This document shows, one piece after another, positions 53,156-62,865 of a DNA stretch of 64,000 nt. The first letter of the stretch is position 1. Every line of letters begins with the position of its first letter. The notes beneath the pieces were generated by a model. It was not told the origin of the DNA. It searched no databases and saw nothing but the letters and a program-made list of their open reading frames with translations. The DNA is taken from NCBI GenBank assembly GCA_037447455.1, contig JBBIGQ010000003.1:124001-188000 (forward strand), written 5' to 3'. The stretch is from BPGX01 sp037447455. Its GTDB lineage: Bacteria; Bacteroidota; Bacteroidia; B-17B0; Aurantibacillaceae. The translations under genes were made by a program, and so were the position numbers.

Positions 53156-54162
53156 TCCCAAGCGGTTTTGAGCATATCTTGTAAAGAATATTCGGGTTTC
53201 CAGCCGAGTTCTTGTAGTGCTTTATCGTTGTTGGCGTAAATGGCTTCTACATCTCCATGTCTTCGGCCGGTGATTTGATACGGTACTTTTAATTGATTCA
53301 CTTTTTCAAAAGTTTGAATGACTTCAAGGACTGTGTATCCCTTGCCAGTTCCGAGATTGATAACGTCATAATAAGATGAAATAGAAATGGTTTGTAGTTT
53401 TTGTAACGCTAAAACATGTGCAAAGGCAATGTCCGACACGTGAATATAATCCCGAATGGGTGTGCCATCTTTGGTATGATAATCGTTGCCAAAAACTTGT
53501 AAAGCGGGTATTTTATTGAGCACTGCACGGATGATATTAGGAACTAATCCTGTAAGATTGTATTTTGGAAGTTCGCCAATTAGTCTCGAAGGATGTGCTC
53601 CAACAGGGTTGAAATATCTTAGTGAAAATATTTTGAGTGGTGTGTTGCTCAATTGTATGAGTTGTTGTAAAATTTGTTCACCGATTTGTTTGGTATGTGC
53701 GTAGGGTGATGTGGGGTATGGAAGAGGTGTAGTTTCGGTAACGGGCGATGTTTTAATGTTACCATAAACAGAACAAGAGGATGAAAAGATAAAGTGGGAG
53801 ATATTATGTTCAATGGCTAATTCAATGATGTTTAATAAAGACGTAATGTTATTGTGATAATACATCAATGGTTTTTCAACACTTTCTGGCACTGATTTGA
53901 AGGCCGCAAAATGAATGATACCTATTATTTGCTGACGGTATGGTTTTAGATGTTCAAATAGTTTATGTTTATCACATAAATCTAGGTTAATGCAAAGGAT
54001 TTTTTTATTGGTGAGTTGTGAAAGATTATCGTAAACAGATTCATAAGCATTTGAAAAGTTATCAATAGAAATAAGCTGATAATTGGTTTTTAGCAAAATT
54101 TCAGCGATAGTATGACTTCCAATGTAGCCCGCCCCACCTGTGATAACTATGTATTTACTCAT
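53134..54162 (-). CDS. galE: UDP-glucose 4-epimerase
   Basis: 342 residues, full-length GalE. The NAD-binding loop is TGGAGYIGSH, followed by the HFAAFKSV segment, the catalytic FSSSCSVYG and SPYAHTKQIGE, where Tyr and Lys of YxxxK appear as YAHTK. The C-terminal sugar-binding half has RYFNPVGAHP and GTPIRDYIHVSD. It interconverts UDP-glucose and UDP-galactose for surface polysaccharides. It is the first gene of a unit with anmK. Confidence 0.94.
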   Translation of the reverse strand: MSKYIVITGGAGYIGSHTIAEILLKTNYQLISIDNFSNAYESVYDNLSQLTNKKILCINLDLCDKHKLFEHLKPYRQQIIGIIHFAAFKSVPESVEKPLMYYHNNITSLLNIIELAIEHNISHFIFSSSCSVYGNIKTSPVTETTPLPYPTSPYAHTKQIGEQILQQLIQLSNTPLKIFSLRYFNPVGAHPSRLIGELPKYNLTGLVPNIIRAVLNKIPALQVFGNDYHTKDGTPIRDYIHVSDIAFAHVLALQKLQTISISSYYDVINLGTGKGYTVLEVIQTFEKVNQLKVPYQITGRRHGDVEAIYANNDKALQELGWKPEYSLQDMLKTAWEWGKNKY

Positions 54163-54207
54163 ACTTAAATTGATAAGAATCTTGTATTAAGTGTTTTCAA
54201 TTTAATT

Positions 54208-56319
54208 TTATTTCATCCATTTTAGTAACTTACTGGTTTCATATATGTAGGCGTCCTTTTCAAGATTTTTCGCCCATCTGGTTTCCCGGCCTGCTTTGGC
54301 AGTATCAATGTCAAATTTTATTTTGTTTTCTTCAGGTATAATTAATTTAAAATTTTCAAATTTTATTTTATTGTCTTCAAACTCTTTGTTTTGTTTTTTG
54401 ATAGTTTCCTGATAAGCCCAAAATTTATCTTTTTGTAAATTGATTTTAGTATTCAACTTTCGTTTTCTATATTCTTCTGCTTGTTTTTGGATGTTCTTGA
54501 ATGCAGGGTTGGATTTAATGTTTTGCGCTGCTATTTTTTTAAGTTTGTCGTAAGGAATGGTATTGAAGGTAGTGTAATTGCTGACTGGGGTTATTTTATC
54601 AAAGGGCATAGGGTAATCCAATTGTTTTTCTCCAATATCATCGTTGTATTCATACACATTTGGAAATTTAATATCTGGCTCAACGCCTTTTAATTGTGTA
54701 GCATCACCATTGATACGATAAAATTTTTGCATGGTGATTTTTACTGAGCCAGTGGGTTTTATAGAATCAAAATTAGGTATCACATAATAATCTAAATCAA
54801 TAAAAGATTGCACGGTGCCTTTGCCATAGGAATTAGTTCCTACAATAAGTGCCCTTTTGTAATCTTGCAGAGCCGCAGAAACAATTTCAGAAGCACTGGC
54901 ACTACTGTAATTGATAATTACCGATAAAGGTCCTTTCCATACTATGTCTGAGTATTTATCTTTGAATATGTTGATGTAATTCATTTTTCCACGAGCCTGA
55001 ACGATAGGACCTTCTGAGATAAAGAGGCCTGCGAGGTCTACGGCTTCTTGCAAGGAACCACCACCGTTGTCCCGTAAATCCAGTATTAAACCTTTGATAT
55101 TGTATTTTTTTAATTTTTCAATTTCCTTCCGAACGTCTTGAGCACAATGATGCGCACCGGTGTGTGTAAAATCTGTGTAAAATGATGGTAAATAAATGTA
55201 GCCGTATTTTTCTTTATCTAATTCCAAAAGAAAAGATTTTGCAAAAGTTTCTTCCATTTCTACCACGCCACGAATAATAGGAATGACTTTGATTGTGCCA
55301 TCGGGTTTTTGAACGGTGAGACGCACTTCGGTACCTTTAGGTCCTTTGATGAGTTCAATAGCATCGTCAATATCCATATCTGTAACATCTACAGGTTCGT
55401 TATCACCTTGTGCGACTTTGAGGATAATGTCGCCTGCTTTTAGTTCGCCTTGATTGTAGCTTGGGCTACCAACGATAATTTCAACGACTTTAATCACACC
55501 ATCTTTTTGTTGAAGACGAGCGCCTATGCCTTCAAACTGCCCACTCATAGATTGGTCAAATTTCTTTTTTTCTTTTGGCGGAAAATATTCAGTGTGTGGA
55601 TCATAAACATTGATGAAAGTGTTCAAATAAGCCGCCATTCTATCTTTGTAAGAAAGTTTCTTTAAACGTTTGAACCAATTTTTGTTGTTTTTTAATACTT
55701 TTTGCCGGGCTTTGTACTCAAGAGAATCAAAGGAAGAAGGTTTTAAAGTGTGAGTAGAATCTTTTTCAATTTTTTTTCGTTCTTCTTCTTTGAGTTCCTC
55801 TATTTTAAGGAGGACTTGATATTTCAACATCTTACGCCATTCGTCTTTGAGTTCATGGATAGTTTCTGCATATTTTGTTTTTTCCATATCTGTTTCGTAG
55901 TACTCTTCTTTGTCGTAGTCAAGTGGTTTAGAGAGGATTTCCTGATACCATCCTTCCACAATATTGATTCGTTGCATCAGAACTTTGTAAGTAACATCAA
56001 AAAATTCAACAGAATGTTCTTTCCATTGGTCATCTGATAAATGTTCGTACAATTTAAATTGTTCAATGTCACTCTTGATTAGAAATTTTTTTCCGTAATC
56101 CAATCGCTTCATATAAAGATTAAAAACTTTTTCAGAGTAAGCATCATTAATAACAGGAGGGTCGTAGTGATTTTGCTTGACACTATCGTAAATTAATTGA
56201 CTGATGATTTGATAACGATTAAAAATAAAGAATTTAGCGGAAATGCCTAATATGAGTGCAAGACCTATTAGGGTGCTGTATTTCAAAATGTGCGGATATT
56301 TTTTGGTTAAAAAACGCAT
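54208..56319 (-). CDS. C-terminal processing peptidase (Prc/CtpA, S41)
   Basis: 703 residues, close to E. coli Prc. It has an N-terminal membrane segment (about 13-31), a helical N-terminal domain (about 40-230), a PDZ domain (about 245-335, GIGARLQQKDGVIKVVEII) and the S41 protease domain with YIYLPSFYTDF, LILDLRDNGGGSL, the catalytic Ser in NYSSASASEIVSAAL and Lys in YGKGTVQSF. A charged C-terminal region (about 600-690) follows. It is a periplasmic Ser-Lys protease that processes or removes proteins at their C-termini. It is monocistronic. Confidence 0.93.
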   Translation of the reverse strand: MRFLTKKYPHILKYSTLIGLALILGISAKFFIFNRYQIISQLIYDSVKQNHYDPPVINDAYSEKVFNLYMKRLDYGKKFLIKSDIEQFKLYEHLSDDQWKEHSVEFFDVTYKVLMQRINIVEGWYQEILSKPLDYDKEEYYETDMEKTKYAETIHELKDEWRKMLKYQVLLKIEELKEEERKKIEKDSTHTLKPSSFDSLEYKARQKVLKNNKNWFKRLKKLSYKDRMAAYLNTFINVYDPHTEYFPPKEKKKFDQSMSGQFEGIGARLQQKDGVIKVVEIIVGSPSYNQGELKAGDIILKVAQGDNEPVDVTDMDIDDAIELIKGPKGTEVRLTVQKPDGTIKVIPIIRGVVEMEETFAKSFLLELDKEKYGYIYLPSFYTDFTHTGAHHCAQDVRKEIEKLKKYNIKGLILDLRDNGGGSLQEAVDLAGLFISEGPIVQARGKMNYINIFKDKYSDIVWKGPLSVIINYSSASASEIVSAALQDYKRALIVGTNSYGKGTVQSFIDLDYYVIPNFDSIKPTGSVKITMQKFYRINGDATQLKGVEPDIKFPNVYEYNDDIGEKQLDYPMPFDKITPVSNYTTFNTIPYDKLKKIAAQNIKSNPAFKNIQKQAEEYRKRKLNTKINLQKDKFWAYQETIKKQNKEFEDNKIKFENFKLIIPEENKIKFDIDTAKAGRETRWAKNLEKDAYIYETSKLLKWMK

Positions 56320-56402
56320 GAAATTTTTGCTTGCAAAGTAGTTAAAAATTATTTTTTGTTGAATAAATTATATTCTCAAAAAATCCTAAAATTGATTTTC
56401 AG

Positions 56403-56410
56403 TATTTTTG
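56403..56410 (+). promoter_or_regulatory. Bacteroidota -7 box for the fructosamine kinase-like gene
   Basis: TATTTTTG (TAnnTTTG) lies 22 bases before the ATG at 56433. A TTG at 56424 is another possible start. Confidence 0.5.
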
Positions 56411-56432
56411 CGCAATAGAGAGATTGGCAAGT

Positions 56433-57296
56433 ATGTTGACTATCAAAGAGCAATTGTTGAAATTATCTGTTCCATTTAAGATTAAGGATATTCAGGCAAT
56501 TGGCGGCGGGTGTATCAATCGTTGTTATCGCATTGTTTCGGTGGATAGATCATCCTTGTTTATTAAAGTAAATGAATTGTTGAATGAAGATAATTTTGAA
56601 AAAGAAAAGTTTAATTTAGAATATCTGAAAAATAAATCGCCGTTAGTGGTGCCTGATGTTGTTTTTTTGCTGAGTAGTGAAGAAACGAATAAGGTTTATT
56701 TGTGTTTGAGTTATTTAGAGAGAATGCCAGAAACGAATGAGTTTTATTATCAGTTGGGTATGGGCTTAGCAAAGTTACATCAAAATAGTGAAAAATTTTT
56801 TGGGTGGATGGAGGATAATTACATTGGAAGTTTATTTCAAAAGAATGACCGATGTGGAGAATGGGTAGAGTTTTTTATTACGCAACGATTAGAACCATTG
56901 GTGAAAGTATGTTTTGATAAAAGAATGTTGGATTCAACGAGTGTGAAGGCATTTAATAATTTGTATAATAAGATAGAAGAAATTTTTCCTAACGAGCCAT
57001 CCGCCCTGTTACACGGAGATTTCTGGCAAGGAAATAGATTGTATACAACACAAGGTGCTGCAATTTTTGATACAGCGTGTTATTATGGTCATCGGGAAAT
57101 GGATATTGCTATGGGATTTTTATTCGGTACTTTACCTGATGCTTTTTTAGAAGGGTATAACTCCATTTATCCACTTGAGAAAGATTTTATGAAAAGAAAA
57201 GATATTTGCAATTTATATCCGTTATTGGTGCATGCAGTATTATTTGGAATGTCGTATATTTATGACATAAAAAGTATTATTAAAAAATTTCAATAA
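56433..57296 (+). CDS. Fructosamine kinase family protein
   Basis: 287 residues. The aminoglycoside phosphotransferase-like fold is visible: GGGCINRCYRI near the N-terminus, SLFIKVN for the ATP lysine, GMGLAKLHQNS, the catalytic ALLHGDFWQGNRL and the metal-binding AIFDTACYYGHREMDIAM. Members phosphorylate ketosamines to let sugar adducts fall off proteins or small molecules. The substrate here may be a ribulosamine or erythrulosamine. The following acyltransferase gene starts right at the stop codon. Confidence 0.85.
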   Translation: MLTIKEQLLKLSVPFKIKDIQAIGGGCINRCYRIVSVDRSSLFIKVNELLNEDNFEKEKFNLEYLKNKSPLVVPDVVFLLSSEETNKVYLCLSYLERMPETNEFYYQLGMGLAKLHQNSEKFFGWMEDNYIGSLFQKNDRCGEWVEFFITQRLEPLVKVCFDKRMLDSTSVKAFNNLYNKIEEIFPNEPSALLHGDFWQGNRLYTTQGAAIFDTACYYGHREMDIAMGFLFGTLPDAFLEGYNSIYPLEKDFMKRKDICNLYPLLVHAVLFGMSYIYDIKSIIKKFQ

Positions 57297-58670
57297 GTGT
57301 TATTTAATTCGCTATCATTTATAGTTTTTTTGTTGGTGGTGTTTGTGTTGTATTGGACTATTCCTGAAAGGTGGAGAAAATATTTTTTGTTATTAGCGTC
57401 TATTTATTTTTATGCGTGTTTTGAATGGTGGTATGTGGGTTTATTATTATTGACGACTTGTATTGATTATTGGGCGGTGCAAAAGATTTTGGGTAATTGG
57501 GAAAGAAAGAAGTTTTTTTTGTCTATTAGTATTGTTTTGAATTTGCTGGTATTAGCGGTTTTCAAGTATGGAGCGTTTTTTTTGAGTATACTTAGAGAAG
57601 ATGAATGGCAATATCAATGGGCCATTCCAGTGGGTTTGTCTTTTTATACTTTTCAATCGATGAGTTATGTGATTGATGTGTGTCGTGGGAAGTACAAGCC
57701 CAATGATACGTTTGGAGAGTTTTTATTGTATGTGTCTTTTTTTCCGCACATGGTCGCAGGGCCTGTAGTGCGGTATTATTCCTTGATGCCACAATTAAAA
57801 GTAATTACTTATTTTCAAAACATAGCATGGATGGAGGTTTTTAGGTGGTGTGTCTGGGGCTATTTTAAGAAGATGGTAATTGCGGATAATTTGGATTATG
57901 TGGTAACGCCTGCTTTTGAACATATTGCAGAGCTGAATGCGTGGGAAACTATTTTAGCAGGTTTTTTGTTTGCTGTGCAAGTGTATTGTGATTTTAGTGG
58001 GTATTCGGACATTGCAACGGGTGTGGCGAAATTGTTTAATGTACATTTATCTATTAACTGGATGCGTCCGTTTTTATCCAAAAGTATTAAAGAATTTTGG
58101 AGTAGAAATCATATTAGTGTAACGACATGGTTTAGGGATTATTTATACATTTCGTTAGGAGGAAATAGAGTGAGTAGTGTACGATGGATGTTGAATATCT
58201 TTTTGACATTTGTAATCAGTGGTTTTTGGCATGGGGCGAATTATACATTTATTATATGGGGGGCTTTTCATGGTTTTTTCTTTTTGATTGAACATTATTT
58301 TTTTCAATCTAAAAAATGGATAAAAAGTATATTAGGAAATGTTTATTTGTTGTTGTTTCATAGTGTGTCTATGTTGGCATTCAGATGTAAAAGCGTGAGT
58401 GATTTGAAAGAAGCATATTTAAACTTTTTTGAAAATTCGAATTTAAACGTGGCGCAGTTGTCCAACTTTCAGGATAAAGTATTCTGGTATTTTGGTTGGA
58501 TGATGGTAGTATTTTTATTTGTAAAAGAGATTTTGGAAGAATACTCGCATTATGAGAGATTGCAAAGTTTAAAGAATAAGTGGAGGGATTTATTTTATGT
58601 TCTGTTGCTTATTGGAATTTTTGTGTTTGGTAATTTTCATTCCAAGCCGTTTATTTATTTTCAATTTTGA
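57297..58670 (+). CDS. MBOAT family O-acyltransferase (AlgI/DltB-like)
   Basis: 457 residues with about ten membrane segments. It starts at GTG 57297, immediately after the upstream TAA; the resulting MLFNSLSFIVFLLVV is the usual MBOAT start. The conserved core has FYTFQSMSYVIDVCRG, FFPHMVAGPVVRY, WFRDYLYISLGGNR and the catalytic His in SGFWHGANYTFIIWG. Enzymes of this branch move acyl groups, usually acetyl, onto exopolysaccharides such as alginate. The SGNH/AlgX-like partner normally beside it is not seen, as the next gene is smpB. Confidence 0.88.
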   Translation: MLFNSLSFIVFLLVVFVLYWTIPERWRKYFLLLASIYFYACFEWWYVGLLLLTTCIDYWAVQKILGNWERKKFFLSISIVLNLLVLAVFKYGAFFLSILREDEWQYQWAIPVGLSFYTFQSMSYVIDVCRGKYKPNDTFGEFLLYVSFFPHMVAGPVVRYYSLMPQLKVITYFQNIAWMEVFRWCVWGYFKKMVIADNLDYVVTPAFEHIAELNAWETILAGFLFAVQVYCDFSGYSDIATGVAKLFNVHLSINWMRPFLSKSIKEFWSRNHISVTTWFRDYLYISLGGNRVSSVRWMLNIFLTFVISGFWHGANYTFIIWGAFHGFFFLIEHYFFQSKKWIKSILGNVYLLLFHSVSMLAFRCKSVSDLKEAYLNFFENSNLNVAQLSNFQDKVFWYFGWMMVVFLFVKEILEEYSHYERLQSLKNKWRDLFYVLLLIGIFVFGNFHSKPFIYFQF

Positions 58671-58733
58671 ATATGATATGAGAGGATTAATTTTGATTGA
58701 TTGGGGTGTCTGAAAATGTCTCGTAAAACTTTC

Positions 58734-58741
58734 TATTTTTG
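58734..58741 (+). promoter_or_regulatory. Bacteroidota -7 box for smpB-dxr
   Basis: TATTTTTG matches TAnnTTTG and ends five bases before the smpB ATG at 58747, so the transcript would be nearly leaderless. Confidence 0.55.
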
Positions 58742-58746
58742 CACGG

Positions 58747-59205
58747 ATGAAAAAAGAAACAGAAAATAGTATTTATATTGTCAACAAGCGTGCGAGTTTT
58801 GAATATAATCTTATTGATAAATACGAGGCAGGCATTGTTTTAACTGGTTCGGAAATTAAATCCATACGGCAAAGTAAAGTCAATATCTCTGATGCGTATT
58901 GTTATTTCAAAGACGGAGAATTGTATGTTAAGAATATGCACATTTCACCTTATGAGCATGGTGGATATACTAATCACAATCCATTGAGAGATAGAAAATT
59001 ATTATTACATAAACATGAGTTGAGAAAGTTATATCGTTCTGTAAAAGAAGACGGATTTACCATAGTTCTCGTTAAAATTTATATCAATAAAAAAGGACTG
59101 GCGAAATTAGAAATTGCACTTGCAAAAGGTAAAAAAATATACGACAAGAGAGAAAGTATTAAAAGAAGAGATATTGAAAGAGAATTAGGCAGAAAATTTA
59201 AATAG
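58747..59205 (+). CDS. smpB: SsrA-binding protein SmpB
   Basis: 152 residues. It has the SmpB beta barrel with NKRASFEYNLIDKYEAGIVL, TGSEIKSIRQSKVNISDAY, HISPYEHGGYTNHNP and the C-terminal RRDIERELGRKFK tail that enters the mRNA channel. It works with tmRNA to free stalled ribosomes. The tmRNA gene is not seen in the window. It is the first gene of a smpB-dxr-DUF5686 unit. Confidence 0.96.
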   Translation: MKKETENSIYIVNKRASFEYNLIDKYEAGIVLTGSEIKSIRQSKVNISDAYCYFKDGELYVKNMHISPYEHGGYTNHNPLRDRKLLLHKHELRKLYRSVKEDGFTIVLVKIYINKKGLAKLEIALAKGKKIYDKRESIKRRDIERELGRKFK

Positions 59206-59212
59206 TCATTTC

Positions 59213-60391
59213 ATGCAAGAGAAAAATAAAAGAAAAATTGCGATAGTAGGAAGCACAGGAAGCATAGGCACACAGGCCTTGCAGGTCATCAAAGAAAGTA
59301 ATGTGTTGCAAGCAGAGATTTTAATTGCGAACAACAATGTTGAGTTGTTAATACAACAAGCTATAGAATTTGAGCCCAATGCAGTAGTGATTGTAGATAA
59401 AACTAAATACTCTACACTTAAGGAGGCGTTGCAACACTTACCTATTAAAGTGTATGCAGGAGAAGAGGCGGCAAAACAAGTGATAGAATGGGATAGTGTA
59501 GACATGGTATTAGCGGCGGCAGTTGGCTTTGCGGGATTATCTACTACTATGAGAGCGTTGGAATGTAAGAAGCCCGTTGCTCTTGCCAATAAAGAAAGTT
59601 TGGTCGTGGCAGGTGAGATTATTGAACAATTACTGAAGGAGAAAGGTGTTCCATTAATACCAGTGGATTCTGAACATTTTGCCATTTTTCAATGTTTGCA
59701 AGGTGAACAATATTCTACTATTGAAAAAATTATTCTCACTGCATCGGGTGGGCCATTCAGAGGTTTTAGTTTAGAACAATTAAAGGATGTTACATTAGAG
59801 CAGGCATTAAAACATCCGAATTGGAAAATGGGAAATAAAATTACTATAGATTCTGCCACATTGATGAATAAGGGTTTGGAAGTGATTGAAGCAAAATGGT
59901 TGTTTGGAGTAGACGCTTCACAAATCGAAGTAATTGTACATCCGCAAAGCATTATTCATAGTATGGTGCAATTCAGTGATGGTAGTATCAAGGCACAGAT
60001 GGGCTTGCCCGATATGAAATTGCCAATACATTATGCATTACATTATCCGTTGCGTTATCCAACAAATTTTGAGCGGTTTGACTTTATGAAATATCCTTGT
60101 TTAAATTTTGAACCGCCTGATATGAAAGTTTTCTCTTGTTTGCAATTAGCATATGAGGCGATAAGCAAAGGAGGCAATATGCCTTGTGCACTCAATGCAG
60201 CTAATGAGAAAGCAGTTGAAGCATTTCTGAATCGTCGGATTAATTTTTATCAAATACCAATTTTAATTGAAAAAACTCTGGAGAAAGTTCATTACATTTC
60301 ACATCCAACATTAGATGAACTTATTCAAACTCACATTGAAAGTATGCGAGTGGCTGAAGATTTCATACAAACTAAACAGATTTATGTGTAA
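59213..60391 (+). CDS. dxr: 1-deoxy-D-xylulose-5-phosphate reductoisomerase
   Basis: 392 residues, full length. The NADPH-binding start is IAIVGSTGSIGTQALQV. The active-site segment is LANKESLVVAGE, then VDSEHFAIFQCLQG, TASGGPFRG, HPNWKMGNKITIDSATLMNKGLE and AANEKAVEAFL. It converts DXP to MEP in the non-mevalonate isoprenoid pathway, which supplies undecaprenol for the glycosyltransferases here and DMAPP for MiaA. The stop overlaps the start of the next gene by 8 bases. Confidence 0.96.
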   Translation: MQEKNKRKIAIVGSTGSIGTQALQVIKESNVLQAEILIANNNVELLIQQAIEFEPNAVVIVDKTKYSTLKEALQHLPIKVYAGEEAAKQVIEWDSVDMVLAAAVGFAGLSTTMRALECKKPVALANKESLVVAGEIIEQLLKEKGVPLIPVDSEHFAIFQCLQGEQYSTIEKIILTASGGPFRGFSLEQLKDVTLEQALKHPNWKMGNKITIDSATLMNKGLEVIEAKWLFGVDASQIEVIVHPQSIIHSMVQFSDGSIKAQMGLPDMKLPIHYALHYPLRYPTNFERFDFMKYPCLNFEPPDMKVFSCLQLAYEAISKGGNMPCALNAANEKAVEAFLNRRINFYQIPILIEKTLEKVHYISHPTLDELIQTHIESMRVAEDFIQTKQIYV

Positions 60392-62861
60392 TATAAGATA
60401 CATCCTTGCGTTTCTTTTTGGGATTGGTGTTCTATCACTTTTTTCTCAACAAAAATATACGATTAGTGGGAGAGTTTTTGACGCTTCCGGTAAAGAGCCC
60501 TTGCCTTTTGTACCTTTGATAATTAAGGGAACCACAATAGGCACACAAACTGATTTTGATGGAAATTTTACTTTGAAAACAGATAAAATCGGGGACTCGT
60601 TAATTGCGGTTTATGTAGGATACAAACGTGCGGCAAGACCGATACAAAAAGGTGTTTTTCAACAAGTGATCAATATGCCGATGGAATTGGAAGGCGTTGC
60701 ATTGGAAGAAGTAACAGTGAAAGCAGGAGAAAATCCAGCGCATCGTATTATTCGGAATACTATTGCCAATCGGGGGCGGAATAATCCTAATAAATTAGAG
60801 TCCTATCAGTATGAGGTGTACAACAAAATTGAATTTGATTTAAATAAAATTCCAAAAGAAATGCGAGAAAGCAAATTGATGAAACCTGTCTCTTTTGTAT
60901 TTAAGAACATAGATAGTGTGTATAGTGATGAAAAACCATCGCTACCTTTTTTTATGGTTGAAAATCTCTCTGAGTTTTATTACAAAAAAAATCCTACAAG
61001 ACGAAAAGAAATTGTAAAGGCAAGTAAAATTACAGGAGTAGAAAATTCCAGCATATCCAGTATTATGGGGGATATGTATCAAAAGATTAATATCTATGAT
61101 AATAATGTTTTAATTTTTGACAAACAAATTCCCAGTCCTATTTCATCAGAAGGATTTTTTTATTATAAGTACTTTCTGGAAGATAGTGGTTTTATAGGAA
61201 ATAAATATTGTTATCACATTCGGTTTAAACCCAAACGTTCGGGCGATGTGGTTTTTACTGGCAACATTTGGATAGCGGATACATCTTGGGCGGTGAAGCG
61301 TTTTGAAATGTCATTGCCCAAAGAAGCCAATATTAATTTTATTAGTGCTGTCAAAGCCACTCAGGAGTTTGATTTGATTGATACAACATGGATGATGGTA
61401 AAAGACAGATTAGTCATTGATTTTTCACCTACTAAAAAATCTATTGGATTTTATGGGCGAAAGACAACGTCTTACAAAAAATTTGTTTTAAATCAGCCCA
61501 AGCTAGATGATTTTTATACATTAGGAGATGCTATTGTTGTGGAGGACTATGCGCTTCACAAAGATGAAACATTCTGGCAACAAAACCGGCACGACACATT
61601 AAGCCAGAGAGAACTCAAGATATTCAAAATGATTGATACAATTCAAACATTACCTGTTTATCGGACGTGGGTGGACTTTTTCTATTTATTGTTTAACGGG
61701 TATAAAAAACTGAATAATTTTGAAATCGGACCTTATTACAATATGATAAGTTACAACCTTATTGAAGGACCACGTTTTCGTTTTGGTGGCAGAACCAGTG
61801 CCATATTCAGCAGGTGGTATGAATTAAATGGTTATATTGCTTACGGCACAAAAGATGAAAAATGGAAATATGGATTAGGATTTAAATGTTTTATTACCCG
61901 AAAGCCACATCGGCAATTGTTTGGAATCAATTTTAAGAGCGATTATGAAATTTTAGGGCAAAGTACGAATGGTTTTTCACAGGATAATTTATTCGCTTCT
62001 TTTTTACGGTCAAGGGGATTAAGGACATTGACAAAAGTGAATAGAACAGAAGGATGGTATGAACGCGAATGGTTTCCTGGACTCACTACTAAATTTACTT
62101 TGTTTGGCACTACTTATACGCCATTGCCTTTGAATGACCCATATATGTATAAAAATCCTCTGGATGATAAAATTAAGCAAAAAGAAAATATCAAAAATGT
62201 GGAAGTTCGTGTGAATATCCGTTTTGCCTACAAGGAAAAATTTGTAGGTGGTGATTTTGAACGTGTATCACTTGGAACAACCTATCCAGTAATTCAATTG
62301 ATGTATTCAAAGTCATTGCCAGATGCGTATGGAGGAGAATATAATTTTCAAAGAATAGCCATCTCAATTTCAAAACGAATCAGAACAACGCCGATATTGG
62401 GCTATACGGATGTGAATATAGCCGGTGGCAAAATTTTTGGTGTGTTGCCCTATCCTTTGATGGAACTGCACGGTGGAAATGAAACGTATATGTATGACCT
62501 ATATGCTTACAATATGATGCGGTATTTTGAATTTGCTTCTGACCAATATGTTTCCGGAAGTGCAGAACATCATTTTAATGGACTTTTTTTGAATAGAATT
62601 CCGCTATTGAAGAAATTAAAGTTTCGTGAGATTGCCGGGATAAAGGGAGTTTGGGGAAGTATTAACGATGCTAACCGAGAGGTGTTGATTTTTCCGTCTA
62701 CACTCAAAGCACTGGACAAAGGACCTTACTTAGAAGCGAATGTCGGAGTTGAAAACATATTCAAGATATTCCGAATAGATGCGTTGTGGCGTTTAACGTA
62801 TCCATTGCCACGCGCTGTTGATAACTTTGGAATTAAATTTTCCTTTCAGTTGATATTGTAA
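60384..62861 (+). CDS. DUF5686 and carboxypeptidase-like regulatory domain protein
   Basis: 825 residues from the ATG at 60384. The signal peptide (about 1-23) is followed by a carboxypeptidase-like domain (about 24-110, with FDASGKEPLPFVPLIIKGTTIGTQTDFDGNF), then the DUF5686 outer-membrane region to the end. It has internal HRIIRNTIANRGRNNPNKLESY, FTGNIWIADTSWAVKRFEMS, and a final barrel ending LPRAVDNFGIKFSFQL. It is widespread in Bacteroidota with unknown function. The 8-base overlap with dxr indicates co-transcription but not necessarily shared function. Confidence 0.85.
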   Translation: MCNIRYILAFLFGIGVLSLFSQQKYTISGRVFDASGKEPLPFVPLIIKGTTIGTQTDFDGNFTLKTDKIGDSLIAVYVGYKRAARPIQKGVFQQVINMPMELEGVALEEVTVKAGENPAHRIIRNTIANRGRNNPNKLESYQYEVYNKIEFDLNKIPKEMRESKLMKPVSFVFKNIDSVYSDEKPSLPFFMVENLSEFYYKKNPTRRKEIVKASKITGVENSSISSIMGDMYQKINIYDNNVLIFDKQIPSPISSEGFFYYKYFLEDSGFIGNKYCYHIRFKPKRSGDVVFTGNIWIADTSWAVKRFEMSLPKEANINFISAVKATQEFDLIDTTWMMVKDRLVIDFSPTKKSIGFYGRKTTSYKKFVLNQPKLDDFYTLGDAIVVEDYALHKDETFWQQNRHDTLSQRELKIFKMIDTIQTLPVYRTWVDFFYLLFNGYKKLNNFEIGPYYNMISYNLIEGPRFRFGGRTSAIFSRWYELNGYIAYGTKDEKWKYGLGFKCFITRKPHRQLFGINFKSDYEILGQSTNGFSQDNLFASFLRSRGLRTLTKVNRTEGWYEREWFPGLTTKFTLFGTTYTPLPLNDPYMYKNPLDDKIKQKENIKNVEVRVNIRFAYKEKFVGGDFERVSLGTTYPVIQLMYSKSLPDAYGGEYNFQRIAISISKRIRTTPILGYTDVNIAGGKIFGVLPYPLMELHGGNETYMYDLYAYNMMRYFEFASDQYVSGSAEHHFNGLFLNRIPLLKKLKFREIAGIKGVWGSINDANREVLIFPSTLKALDKGPYLEANVGVENIFKIFRIDALWRLTYPLPRAVDNFGIKFSFQLIL

Positions 62862-62865
62862 TGAA

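Noticed and set aside
59206..59685. 159-codon reverse ORF over the dxr start
   Set aside because: Complement of the dxr coding region, created by codon bias in that gene.
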